Positions 37,762-46,707 are shown, counted from the first letter of the stretch. The stretch: 64,000 nt of DNA from SKHV01 sp963678565 (GCA_963678565.1 OY782875.1:2728001-2792000); one strand, 5' to 3'. The notes: generated from the sequence alone by a model not told the origin. Made by a program: numbers and translations.

Positions 37762-38898
37762 ATGAAATATAAATCCCTATTATTTGCAACATTGGTTTTA
37801 TTGCTTTCTGTAATCGAAGGTGAAGCACAGGAGAAAATGCAAGAAAGTTTAAAGGATGCATTTGCTGGTAAATTTTACATAGGTACGGCTCTGAACCAAA
37901 GGCAAATCAATGGTAGTGATTTAACCTCGCTAAAAGTAATCAAGCATCAATTTAACGCAATTGTACCTGAAAATTGTATGAAAAGTGCTGAGATACAGCC
38001 AAAGGAAGGAGAATTTAATTTCTCTGTTTCTGATAAGTTTGTAGCATTAGGAGAACAAAATAACATGTTTGTTACCGGTCACTGTTTGATATGGCATTCG
38101 CAAGCGCCACAATGGTTTTTTACCGACAGTTTGGGAAATAATGTCTCAAGAGAAGTAATGATAGAGCGGATGAAGAATCACATAGAAACTGTAGTTGGAA
38201 GATACAAAGGTCGAATAAAAGGTTGGGATGTAGTGAATGAGGCTATTCTAGAAGATGGAAGCTTGCGCAAAAGTAAATTTCAACAAATTATTGGAGACGA
38301 TTTCATTAAGCTTGCCTTTCAATTTGCACACGAAGCCGACCCAGAAGCTGAATTATACTATAACGACTACAATGAGTGGTATCCGGGGAAACGTGATGCG
38401 ATTGTAAAAATGATTCGAGATCTAAAGGCAGCAGGAATTAGAATTGACGGAATTGGTATGCAAGGTCATATTGGCATGAATAGCCCAACACTCGAAGAAT
38501 ACGAAAAAGCAATTCTTGCTTATGGTAATGAAGGAGTAAAAGTAATGGTTACAGAATTAGATATGTCAATCTTGCCTAGTCCGGGGCAAGGAAATATTGG
38601 TGCAGATATTTCAACAAACTACGAGTATAACAAGAAAATAAATCCATATACCGATGGAGTAATACCAAAGGAAATACAAGAAGCGTGGAATTCGAAAATG
38701 GCTGATTTCTTTGCGTTGTTTTTAAAACATTCTAACATTATTACTCGTGTAACACTTTGGGGCGTGTCAGATGGTAGTTCGTGGAAAAACAATTTTCCTG
38801 TTCACGGACGCACAGATTACCCATTACTTTTCGATAGAAATCTCCATCCAAAATCAATTGTTCCAAAATTGATAGAGTTGGCTAAGAATGATAAATAA
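37762..38898 (+). CDS. GH10 endo-1,4-beta-xylanase
   Basis: I chose the start at 37762 because it yields a typical signal peptide (MKYKSLLFATLVLLLSVIEG, cleavage after GEAQ) and avoids overlap with the transporter gene; an in-frame ATG at 37705 exists. The protein has 378 residues, a single GH10 (beta/alpha)8 barrel of normal size. Acid/base E160 in GWDVVNEAI, nucleophile E265 in VMVTELDMS, and the family segments HCLIWHSQAP and YYNDYNEW are present. No binding module is attached. It hydrolyses the xylan backbone with retention, probably periplasmic, complementing the extracellular GH11. Confidence 0.96.
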   Translation: MKYKSLLFATLVLLLSVIEGEAQEKMQESLKDAFAGKFYIGTALNQRQINGSDLTSLKVIKHQFNAIVPENCMKSAEIQPKEGEFNFSVSDKFVALGEQNNMFVTGHCLIWHSQAPQWFFTDSLGNNVSREVMIERMKNHIETVVGRYKGRIKGWDVVNEAILEDGSLRKSKFQQIIGDDFIKLAFQFAHEADPEAELYYNDYNEWYPGKRDAIVKMIRDLKAAGIRIDGIGMQGHIGMNSPTLEEYEKAILAYGNEGVKVMVTELDMSILPSPGQGNIGADISTNYEYNKKINPYTDGVIPKEIQEAWNSKMADFFALFLKHSNIITRVTLWGVSDGSSWKNNFPVHGRTDYPLLFDRNLHPKSIVPKLIELAKNDK

Positions 38899-38926
38899 AC
38901 CTTGATAAACACAAAGTATTAAAAAG

Positions 38927-39898
38927 ATGAAACAACCAAGATACTTGGTACCACAACTCTATACAGCCGACCCGTCAGCACATGTATTTAATGGAAAATT
39001 GTACATTTATCCATCACATGATGTGGAGTCTGGCATTCCAGAAAATGACAATGGTGATCATTTCAATATGCGCGATTATCATGTATTTTCAATGAATGAT
39101 ATAGATGGTGAAGTAACACACCATGGTGTAGCGTTAGATGTAAATGACATCCCATGGGCAGGTCGCCAGTTATGGGACTGTGATGCTGCATATAAAGATG
39201 GAAAGTATTACCTGTACTTTTCACTAAAAGATCAAAACGACATTTTTAGGATTGGGGTCGCAGTAAGCGACAAACCCGAAGGTCCTTTTATTCCACAGGA
39301 GAATCCCATAAAAGGAAGTTACTCAATAGATCCTTGTATCTTTGAAGAAGAGGATGGTTCGCATTACATGTATTTTGGCGGATTATGGGGTGGGCAATTA
39401 CAACGCTATAGAAACAATAAAGCCATTGAACGTGGTCAAGAACCACAGGATAAGCAACCAGCATTACCGTCGCGTGTAGCAAGATTAAATGCGAATATGA
39501 TGGAATTCGACGAAGAGCCAAAAGCCATAATTATTTTGGATGAAAAAGGGAATGTAATAACAGCTGGTGATCATAAACGTCGTTTCTTTGAAGCCTCATG
39601 GATGCACAAATACAAAGGCAAGTACTACTTCTCATATTCAACAGGAGATACCCACAAACTGTGCTATGCAATCGGTGATAATCCATACGGCCCCTTTACC
39701 TATAAGGGGGTTATTCTTACACCTGTCGTAGGCTGGACAACGCACCATTGTATTACCGAGTTTAAAGGTAAATGGTATTTATTTCATCACGACTGTGTTC
39801 CTTCAGGTGGGAAAACTTGGCTTCGAAGTTTAAAAGTGGTAGAAATGAACTATGATGATGAAGGTAACATTATAACTATTAATGGCATGATCGAATAA
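38927..39898 (+). CDS. Cytoplasmic GH43 (subfamily 1-like) beta-xylosidase/arabinofuranosidase
   Basis: A 323-residue single-domain GH43 starting MKQPRYLVPQLYTADPSAHV, with no signal peptide, unlike every other GH43 in this island. Catalytic residues D15 (YTADPSAH), D135 (SIDPCIF) and E222 (RFFEASWMHKYKGKYYFSY). The short form with an insertion around AIERGQEPQDKQPALPSR resembles GH43 subfamily 1. The likely job is to cleave imported xylo- or arabinoxylo-oligosaccharides inside the cell. It starts 28 nt after the GH10 gene and two genes after the symporter, which supports that division of labour. Confidence 0.9.
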   Translation: MKQPRYLVPQLYTADPSAHVFNGKLYIYPSHDVESGIPENDNGDHFNMRDYHVFSMNDIDGEVTHHGVALDVNDIPWAGRQLWDCDAAYKDGKYYLYFSLKDQNDIFRIGVAVSDKPEGPFIPQENPIKGSYSIDPCIFEEEDGSHYMYFGGLWGGQLQRYRNNKAIERGQEPQDKQPALPSRVARLNANMMEFDEEPKAIIILDEKGNVITAGDHKRRFFEASWMHKYKGKYYFSYSTGDTHKLCYAIGDNPYGPFTYKGVILTPVVGWTTHHCITEFKGKWYLFHHDCVPSGGKTWLRSLKVVEMNYDDEGNIITINGMIE

Positions 39899-40066
39899 GT
39901 ATTGAAAGGTCCCTATTATTTCTATTCAAATTTGATGAGTAAGCTGCCAATAGAAAACATTCAACATTATGATAGTATCTAATGAAAAAGGCAAACAATT
40001 TTTCCACTTTAATATTTTGACAAAACAATCGTAAAATGATGATAACTTTTATTTAAGTAATACAAA

Positions 40067-41434
40067 ATGAAAAAGACGTCGAATTTAATTGTAGTAGAAT
40101 TAGGGTTATTAATATTGAGTTTTACCGGATTAGCTCAAAATCCAATAATTCAAACTAATTACACTGCTGATCCAGCACCGATGGTGCATAATGGAAAAGT
40201 TTACCTTTATACAACACATGATGAAGATGAGACCATAAAAAATTTCTTTACCATGAATGATTGGTATTGCTTTTCATCTAACGATATGGTGAATTGGACT
40301 GACCATGGGGCAGTATTATCTTACAAAGATTTTAAATGGTCGCGTGGAGACGCATGGGCTGGCCAATGTATTTTCCGGAATGGGAAATATTATTTCTATG
40401 TGCCCGTGAATCAAAAAAATGGAGGTAATGCAATTGGTGTTGCAGTATCTGATAGTCCGACAGGTCCATTTAAAGATGCTATTGGCAAACCTTTACTTTC
40501 GGGTTTTGGCTATATAGACCCAACCGTGTTTATCGATGACGATGGACAAGCTTATTTGTATTGGGGAAACCCCAATCTCTGGCATGTAAAGTTAAATGAG
40601 GATATGGTTTCATACGATCTAGAATACGGCGTTGTTAAGGAAGAATTAAACAATGAAAACTTCGGGTACCGCGCAAATAAAATAAAGAACCGGACATCTG
40701 CTTACGAAGAGGGTCCTTGGTTGTACAAGCGTAACAACTTATATTATTTATTATATCCGGCAGGTGGAGTTCCAGAGCATTTAGCATATTCAACCAGTAG
40801 AAATATTACAGGACCGTGGACTTATAGAGATACCATTATGCACGTAATTCAAAAAGGGGGAGCATTTACAAACCATCCCGGCTTGATTGATTATAAGGGA
40901 AAATCATATTTTTTCTATCATAACGCTGCATTGGTCGGAGGTGGAGGTTTTAAGCGTTCGGTTTGTATTGAACCCTTTGAATTTAATGTGGATGGTACCA
41001 TCCCGCTAATAAGACCGACTAAAGAAGGCGTTATAAAGAGTGCATCGAATTTGAACCCTTATAAAAGAGTCGAAGCTGAAACTATTGCTTGGTCAGAAGG
41101 TTTAAAAACGGCAAACAACAGTAAAACAGGTGTATACGTAACCCAAATAGATAACAATGATTATATTAAAGTTCGAAATGTAGATTTTGACAAAGGTGCT
41201 AAAAAGTTTAAAGCAAACGTAGCTTCTGCATCTTCAGATGGAAGAATAGAAATTCGGATCGATAGTGTTAGGGGTAAACTATTGGGAGTTTTCGAAGTGG
41301 AGAATACCGGTGGTTGGCAAAATTGGGAGGTACAAACTTGCAATGTGAAAAACAATAGTGGCGTTCATGATCTTTACTTCGTATTCAAAGGTAGCGATGG
41401 GCCATTGTTCAATTTTGATTGGTGGAGATTTTAA
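40067..41434 (+). CDS. GH43-CBM6 arabinoxylan arabinofuranosidase-type enzyme (copy 2)
   Basis: 455 residues: signal peptide about 1-24 (ending GLAQ), GH43 propeller about 25-320, CBM6 about 331-455. Catalytic carboxylates D35 (NYTADPAPM), D151 (YIDPTVFIDDDG) and E215 (YEEGPWLYK). The CBM6 keeps the aromatic loop GGWQNWEV and ends NFDWWRF, as expected for a functional xylan/arabinoxylan-binding module. It is a paralogue of 23836-25200, and both fit arabinoxylan arabinofuranohydrolase architecture. It is preceded by a 168-nt gap in the operon, where a secondary promoter is possible but not identified. Confidence 0.92.
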   Translation: MKKTSNLIVVELGLLILSFTGLAQNPIIQTNYTADPAPMVHNGKVYLYTTHDEDETIKNFFTMNDWYCFSSNDMVNWTDHGAVLSYKDFKWSRGDAWAGQCIFRNGKYYFYVPVNQKNGGNAIGVAVSDSPTGPFKDAIGKPLLSGFGYIDPTVFIDDDGQAYLYWGNPNLWHVKLNEDMVSYDLEYGVVKEELNNENFGYRANKIKNRTSAYEEGPWLYKRNNLYYLLYPAGGVPEHLAYSTSRNITGPWTYRDTIMHVIQKGGAFTNHPGLIDYKGKSYFFYHNAALVGGGGFKRSVCIEPFEFNVDGTIPLIRPTKEGVIKSASNLNPYKRVEAETIAWSEGLKTANNSKTGVYVTQIDNNDYIKVRNVDFDKGAKKFKANVASASSDGRIEIRIDSVRGKLLGVFEVENTGGWQNWEVQTCNVKNNSGVHDLYFVFKGSDGPLFNFDWWRF

Positions 41435-41584
41435 GATATGTATCGATAGTAATTTAAAAACCTTAAAAGCAAAATCAACATGAATGATTCTATTAAACAG
41501 AATTTTTTAAATGAGATGTGTTTAAAGGCTACCTATTTCTCTTATAAAAAAAATAAATTTATCCTTAGGAAATGATATAATAAA

Positions 41585-43138
41585 ATGAGAAAAATAACCA
41601 TAAGTATATTAGTGCTATTCTCTATAGTAAACATTGCTTTCAGCCAGAAGAAGGCAACCAATCCAATAATTTTTGCCGATGTTCCTGATATGTCAATAAT
41701 CAGGATGGGCGATACCTATTACATGAGTAGCACAACCATGCACATGAACCCTGGTGTACCAATTATGAAATCAAAGGATTTGGTAAATTGGAGGTTGGTA
41801 AGCTACGCATATGATACACTTGCCAATATTGATGCCACCAAACTGGATAATGGAAAGTTCGATTATGGGCGGGGGTCTTGGGCTAGTAGCCTACGTTACA
41901 ATAATGGTACTTTCTATGTCTCAACTTTCTCGGGAACAACGCATAAATCCTACATTTATTCTACAAAGGATATCGAAAAAGGCCCATGGAATTGCTCCAT
42001 TATTGAAGGTTCGTTTCATGATCATACCCTTTTTTTTGATGATGATGGAAAGAAATATTTTATATGGGGAGCTGGAAACCTTCAGATAATTGAGCTGAAA
42101 GATGACCTTTCAGGAGTTAAAGAAGAGACAAAAAGGGTTTTAATAGAAAATGCTTCGGCACCAGCCGAAAGTGCCATCATGCTTCAGGCAGAAGGTTCAC
42201 AACTTTTTAAGATAAATGGAAAGTATTACTTGTTTAACATTTGTTGGCCCAGAGGTGGGATGCGTACTGTGATTATTCACCGAGCTGATAAAATTATCGG
42301 TCCTTACGAAGGTCGATTGGCCTTTCAGGACAAAGGTGTAGCACAAGGCGGCTTGATTGATACACCCGATGGTCGTTGGTTTTCGTATTTGTTCCGAGAC
42401 TACGGCGCTGTTGGACGCATTCCATACATAGTTCCAGTAAAATGGGAAGAGGGTTGGCCGATTTTAGGAGTTGAAGGAAAAGTGCCTGAAATACTTAATT
42501 TACCAGTTAGCGAGGGTCTAATTCCCGGTATTGTAAATTCCGATGAATTCACACGCAAGAAAAAGGATGGAGAACTCCCGCTTGTTTGGCAGTGGAACCA
42601 TAATCCAGTGGACAGTCTTTGGTCCGTTCGGGATCGAAAAGGATTTCTTCGATTAAAAACCGATCGAGTTGATAATGATTTTCTTTCAGCGCGTAATACC
42701 TTAACTCAACGCACCATTGGTCCAACCTGTTCGGGATCCATATGCATGGATGTTTCTAATATGAAAGATGGCGATATTGCTGGTTTGGCCTTGTTGCAGA
42801 AAAAATATGGATTGATCGGTGTAAAAGCTGAAAATGGAAAAAAAAGAATAGTAATGGTGAGTGCTCAAAACGAAACCCCTGAAGAAATAGGAAGCTTGCC
42901 TCTTGATCAATCAACGATTTACCTGAAAGCTGATTGCAATTTTACTGATCGAAAAGATGAGGCAAACTTCTTTTATAGCCTTGATGGGAAAAATTGGGAA
43001 AAACTGGGCTCTCAACTAAAAATGGTTTACACCCTACCCCATTTTATGGGCTATCGTTTTGGTTTATTCAATTATGCTACCAAGCAACCGGGTGGATTTA
43101 CCGATTTTGATTATTTCAGAATAGAAAATGATATTTAG
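41585..43138 (+). CDS. GH43 (subfamily 12-like) arabinofuranosidase/xylosidase with C-terminal beta-sandwich
   Basis: 517 residues: signal peptide about 1-20 (AFSQ), GH43 propeller about 25-315, concanavalin-like C-terminal domain about 335-517 ending DFDYFRIEN. Catalytic candidates are D35 (DVPDMSIIR), D146 (FHDHTLFFDDDG) and E203 (QAEGSQLFK). The middle aspartate is followed by His rather than the Pro seen in the other GH43 proteins here (DP), as occurs in some subfamilies; subfamily 12 is my best guess. It is the last gene of the plus-strand operon. It faces the convergent XRE gene 86 nt away, with no clear terminator between. Confidence 0.9.
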   Translation: MRKITISILVLFSIVNIAFSQKKATNPIIFADVPDMSIIRMGDTYYMSSTTMHMNPGVPIMKSKDLVNWRLVSYAYDTLANIDATKLDNGKFDYGRGSWASSLRYNNGTFYVSTFSGTTHKSYIYSTKDIEKGPWNCSIIEGSFHDHTLFFDDDGKKYFIWGAGNLQIIELKDDLSGVKEETKRVLIENASAPAESAIMLQAEGSQLFKINGKYYLFNICWPRGGMRTVIIHRADKIIGPYEGRLAFQDKGVAQGGLIDTPDGRWFSYLFRDYGAVGRIPYIVPVKWEEGWPILGVEGKVPEILNLPVSEGLIPGIVNSDEFTRKKKDGELPLVWQWNHNPVDSLWSVRDRKGFLRLKTDRVDNDFLSARNTLTQRTIGPTCSGSICMDVSNMKDGDIAGLALLQKKYGLIGVKAENGKKRIVMVSAQNETPEEIGSLPLDQSTIYLKADCNFTDRKDEANFFYSLDGKNWEKLGSQLKMVYTLPHFMGYRFGLFNYATKQPGGFTDFDYFRIENDI

Positions 43139-43224
43139 AGGTGATAAGTAAAAGATTGGGGAAAACTGGCAAATTGATACAATACAATTTAGAAAAACAA
43201 TATTAACTAGCAAAAAGAATAGTG

Positions 43225-43800
43225 TTACCCTATTTCTTTCAGTGCTTTTAAAATATGCCTAATTTCATAATTGAATTGTAGCAAAGCAACAAAACACAAC
43301 AACCCTATCACATTGGTAATCAAAATAAAACCTAAAGACCCGGTTGTAAAAAAGGCGATAAATACTAGAATCAAAGCTATAAGATTAAGAACAACTGCAA
43401 ACAATGTAAAAGCTAGTTGTTTATTTTGCTTTTCAATGATATCCTCGATATCGTTTGTTTCGAGTTTCGTTCTTGCTTTTTTAACAGGCGTCAAGCTTAA
43501 ATAAGCATATCGTTCAATTAATAATTCTCTTGTTCTTTCCAAATTACTCATAGCATCTGATTTTAAAGATTTACTTTTATCTTGGTCCTGATTTGAATCA
43601 TTCTGAGCTAGACTAAAAAAATCAAAATTGAGTACCTTGGAAATTAACCTCAAGGTATATCCTCGCGGTACAACATCTCCAGATTCGATACGTTGTAATG
43701 TTCGTACACTCAAATTACATTGTTTCACCAACTCTTCTTGTGTTAAACCTTTACTTTGACGTAGTTCGACAATTTTCAATCCTAATTCAGGTTGTTTCAT
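43225..43800 (-). CDS. Membrane-anchored XRE-family transcriptional regulator
   Basis: About 191 residues from the start chosen at 43800 (MKQPELGLKIVELRQSKG); an in-frame ATG at 43821 adds MPARIMI. The N-terminal Cro/CI HTH (about 5-60, with LTQEELVKQCNLSVRTLQRIESG) is followed by a charged linker. Two hydrophobic helices then lie at about residues 130-153 and 158-178. The protein thus looks like a DNA-binding domain tethered to the inner membrane. Ligand and targets are unknown. It is not part of the xylan operon (convergent) and is preceded by a cluster of palindromic half-sites that could be its own operator. The MDR gene upstream is in the same orientation. Confidence 0.8.
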   Translation of the reverse strand: MKQPELGLKIVELRQSKGLTQEELVKQCNLSVRTLQRIESGDVVPRGYTLRLISKVLNFDFFSLAQNDSNQDQDKSKSLKSDAMSNLERTRELLIERYAYLSLTPVKKARTKLETNDIEDIIEKQNKQLAFTLFAVVLNLIALILVFIAFFTTGSLGFILITNVIGLLCFVALLQFNYEIRHILKALKEIG

Positions 43801-43851
43801 AATCATGATTCTGGCAGGCAATATGGCAATTTACTTAAAGAACAAAAGTCA

Positions 43852-43908
43852 TTTTCAGGTGAAATTCACCTGTCGTTTTAGCGACAAAAGGCGGCATTCA
43901 CCTGAAAA
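43852..43908. repeat. Palindrome cluster upstream of the XRE gene (probable operator)
   Basis: CAGGTGAA-A-TTCACCTG at 43856-43872 is a perfect 8-1-8 palindrome. A third half-site TTCACCTG lies at 43897-43904. The 12-mer at 43852-43863 and that at 43897-43908 form a perfect inverted repeat with TGTCG/CGACA (43871-43875 with 43882-43886) between them. The cluster is 52-108 nt upstream of the XRE start. It could be an operator or a folded RNA leader/terminator between the MDR and XRE genes. Confidence 0.6.
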
Positions 43909-43982
43909 CAACATCTGTAAAATATATTTATTCAAATAATTGTGCAACTAAACAAAATTTAAATATTTCGGATAGCATTTCA

Positions 43983-44930
43983 TTATTTCCACTGCATTGC
44001 AACCTTCCCTCTGGTTCTCATTGATTCGATATAACCAATGGCTTCAGGGATTTCAGAATAAGGATAGATCTTTTCGATATGGGTTTTGACCTTATTTTCT
44101 TTAATCAGTCCAGACAAAGTATTTAAATCTTCGGTATTGGCTTTGGCCGTAAATTGAATCAATGGAAACTTGCTGAAAGCTTGTTTAAGCATAACCGACA
44201 TCATATGCCCAATGGTTGTAAATCCAATAACTACCCCACGCTTTCCTAATCTTGTAAAATCATCATGATTTAAATTGCCATTGGTATCTAGTACTAAATC
44301 GTGTTGCCCATTGTATTCATGTATGTTTTGTTGATCGTAGGCGATTACCTGATCAGCACCAAGCGATTTTACAAAATCAACATTTCGACTGGAACAAACA
44401 GCAGTAACTCGAGCGCCATAAGCCTTTGCAACTTGAACAGCATAATGGCCAACTCCTCCTGAAGAACCATTGATCAAAACAGATTCTCCTTCTTTGATTT
44501 TCCCATGTTTTATTAATGATTGTAAGGCTGTTAACCCAGCAATAGGAGCACAAGCCATTTCGATAAAATCGGCTTCATCAGGCATTAATCCACATACCGA
44601 ATCGGGTAAACAAACGTATTCAGCAAACGCTCCTCCATTAAACATTTCCCCATAAACCCGATCGCCCACTTTAAAATCGCTTACTCCTGTTCCAACACCT
44701 TCAACAATACCTGAGAAATCAGCTCCTAAAATTGGAAACTTGGGTTTAAACAAGCCAAATACAAATCTTGATAAGACAGGTTTTCCTCGCATGATATGCC
44801 AATCTGCAGGATTTGCTGAGTTTGCTTTCACTTTGATTAACAAATGATTCTCTTTCACTGTTGGTTTTTCAACTTCTGCTAATTGAAGAACCTCAGGACC
44901 TCCATATTTAAATTTTACAATAGCTTTCAT
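43983..44930 (-). CDS. MDR-family NAD(P)H quinone oxidoreductase/alcohol dehydrogenase
   Basis: A 315-residue medium-chain dehydrogenase/reductase without the structural zinc cysteines. GroES-like domain about 1-125 (KVKANSANPADWHIMRGK, GADFSGIVEGVG) and Rossmann domain with the NADPH motif SGGVGHYAVQVAKAYGA near residue 155. These features match the quinone oxidoreductase group, which reduces quinones or alkenals in the cytoplasm. It starts 55 nt after the VOC gene, so the two probably form an operon. The physiological substrate is unknown. Confidence 0.88.
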   Translation of the reverse strand: MKAIVKFKYGGPEVLQLAEVEKPTVKENHLLIKVKANSANPADWHIMRGKPVLSRFVFGLFKPKFPILGADFSGIVEGVGTGVSDFKVGDRVYGEMFNGGAFAEYVCLPDSVCGLMPDEADFIEMACAPIAGLTALQSLIKHGKIKEGESVLINGSSGGVGHYAVQVAKAYGARVTAVCSSRNVDFVKSLGADQVIAYDQQNIHEYNGQHDLVLDTNGNLNHDDFTRLGKRGVVIGFTTIGHMMSVMLKQAFSKFPLIQFTAKANTEDLNTLSGLIKENKVKTHIEKIYPYSEIPEAIGYIESMRTRGKVAMQWK

Positions 44931-44985
44931 ATTGTTTAGTTTAATGTTTATTAGTACTGTGCGTACGAGTTATTTAGTATGCTAC

Positions 44986-45357
44986 TTAAATATGTTGATC
45001 AATTAAAATTGCATTCCCATCGGGATCGATCAAAGTAATACTTGCAGGACCTGTTGAGTTTTCATCTGCTTCATCCATTAAACTCACATCATTTTCTTTT
45101 AAATTCTTTTGAATAGCTCTAACATCATCAAATTTTTCAAGCTCATTGGCTTCCGAATCCCAGCCTGGGTTAAACGTTAGAATATTGTTTTCAAACATTC
45201 CTTGAAACAATCCGATTATGGTCGATTCATTTTTCATTATGAGATAGTTTTGTGCTAAATCACCGCCAAATACTTTAAAACCTAAATTCTCGTAGAACTG
45301 CTTTGAAGCTTTAATGTCCTTTACACTCAGACTTACCGAAAATGCACCTAATTTCAT
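44986..45357 (-). CDS. VOC (glyoxalase/bleomycin resistance) family protein
   Basis: A 123-residue protein of the vicinal oxygen chelate fold: VSLSVKDIKASKQFYENLGF at the start and GPASITLIDPDGNAILIDQH at the end, the two halves of the fold. Members are metal-dependent dioxygenases, isomerases or binding proteins; which of these applies here cannot be told. Located 55 nt upstream of the MDR gene on the same strand, suggesting a shared detoxification role. Confidence 0.85.
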   Translation of the reverse strand: MKLGAFSVSLSVKDIKASKQFYENLGFKVFGGDLAQNYLIMKNESTIIGLFQGMFENNILTFNPGWDSEANELEKFDDVRAIQKNLKENDVSLMDEADENSTGPASITLIDPDGNAILIDQHI

Positions 45358-45559
45358 CTTTTTCTTCGTTTTAGTTTATAACTTATTTCGTTAATAGTTT
45401 TATTATATGTACAAAAAAACAAAATATTACATCCTTGTTCTTATTTAGAATAACTTACGATGTAAAATATAAGGTTAAGCTGAACACTAAAAAAGTTATT
45501 TATAGAACATTAACAAACTACATTTAGTTTTTTGTAGCAAAAGAAGATAATTAAGAAGC

Positions 45560-46597
45560 TTAATTTCTTTGACGAAGAATTTTCAAAATTCGGCGATACA
45601 TGATTTCAGATAAACTCCAATTATAACCGTCAAAATTAACGGTATTTGTGAATTGAATTATCACTGCATCCATATCTTCATGGTATTTGGCAATACTTTG
45701 ATAACCGGGAATTAATCCTGTGTGTTCAAACTTATAAAGAGAGGAATACAAAGTTTGTTCTTCGTCATTTTTAAACACTGAACCATCGTTTAAAGCTCTT
45801 ATAAACTTCCCTAAATCCTCAGCAGTAGCCAACATTAAACCATTATCATCGGTTTTCAAATCGTTCTCATACCCAACATAATAACCACTCATCACCAAAT
45901 CTAAATCAACATCGTTTATGGAGCCATAGGTATTTTTAAGGTGCAAAGGATCTAAAATTTCTTGTTTGATATACTCAAATTTTGTTTGGCCAGTTACTTG
46001 CTCAATTAACATTGAAAGCAATAGGTAATTTGTATTACTATACTGAAATTTCTTATTGGGTTTAAACTTCGCAGGCAAGTCAAGTACTAGTTTTAATCGG
46101 TCAGGATCATTTTGTTTCGGATGTGCCCAATAATTATTGATGCGTGTAAAGTCGGGAATGCCGCTACGATGTTGCACCATCATTCGAATGGTGATGCTGT
46201 TAGCATTTTCTATGCGATTTTCAAGTTCGGGGAAGTAATCTGCAAGCGTTTTGTCTAACGATAATCGTTCATCAGAAACCAATCTTGTAATGGCAAGCGC
46301 GGTGTACAATTTACTAATGCTTGCAATTTTAAATAATGAATTCGGGTCTGTAGGAGTTTTATTGGCTCTGTTTTTATATCCTGCAGTATAAAACGCTGGA
46401 CCTTCATCTTTGTTATCAACATAAACGATAATACCATCGAAACCATAATCGGTTGCTTTGTTAACCTGCTCCTGAACCGTTTTTGGAAGTGGTGAAATTA
46501 ATGCACGTACAATTGGCCAAGGAATAAAGCTAAATGAAACAATTCCTGCAACTAACAACAGTATTCTAATAATTTGAATTGGTTTCTTTTTAGACAT
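45560..46597 (-). CDS. Serine hydrolase, class C beta-lactamase/penicillin-binding family
   Basis: 345 residues from the start at 46597 (MSKKKPIQII); an upstream ATG at 46612 adds five residues. A hydrophobic N-terminal segment (about 9-30) would anchor it or act as a signal. The catalytic S93-x-x-K96 (IASISKLYTALAITRL) and the YSN triad (QYSNTNYLLLSML) are present, and HTGLIPGYQS replaces the KTG motif. Such proteins are D-alanyl-D-alanine carboxypeptidases, esterases or peptidases acting outside the cytoplasm; true beta-lactamase activity is uncertain. It is monocistronic, as a terminator lies upstream and no gene follows closely. Confidence 0.85.
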   Translation of the reverse strand: MSKKKPIQIIRILLLVAGIVSFSFIPWPIVRALISPLPKTVQEQVNKATDYGFDGIIVYVDNKDEGPAFYTAGYKNRANKTPTDPNSLFKIASISKLYTALAITRLVSDERLSLDKTLADYFPELENRIENANSITIRMMVQHRSGIPDFTRINNYWAHPKQNDPDRLKLVLDLPAKFKPNKKFQYSNTNYLLLSMLIEQVTGQTKFEYIKQEILDPLHLKNTYGSINDVDLDLVMSGYYVGYENDLKTDDNGLMLATAEDLGKFIRALNDGSVFKNDEEQTLYSSLYKFEHTGLIPGYQSIAKYHEDMDAVIIQFTNTVNFDGYNWSLSEIMYRRILKILRQRN

Positions 46598-46707
46598 TTG
46601 GTAAAGCTCCATTTATTGTAAATAATCAAACCAGAAAACATTTAAACCATTGGAAAGTTTAAAAACAGACAATCGTTTAGACTAAAAAATAAGGTCAAAT
46701 AAAAACG

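Noticed and set aside
3242..43138. SusC/SusD-like genes inside the xylan island
   Set aside because: No long frame shows a TonB plug/barrel or SusD lipoprotein pattern; all large frames are accounted for by other families.
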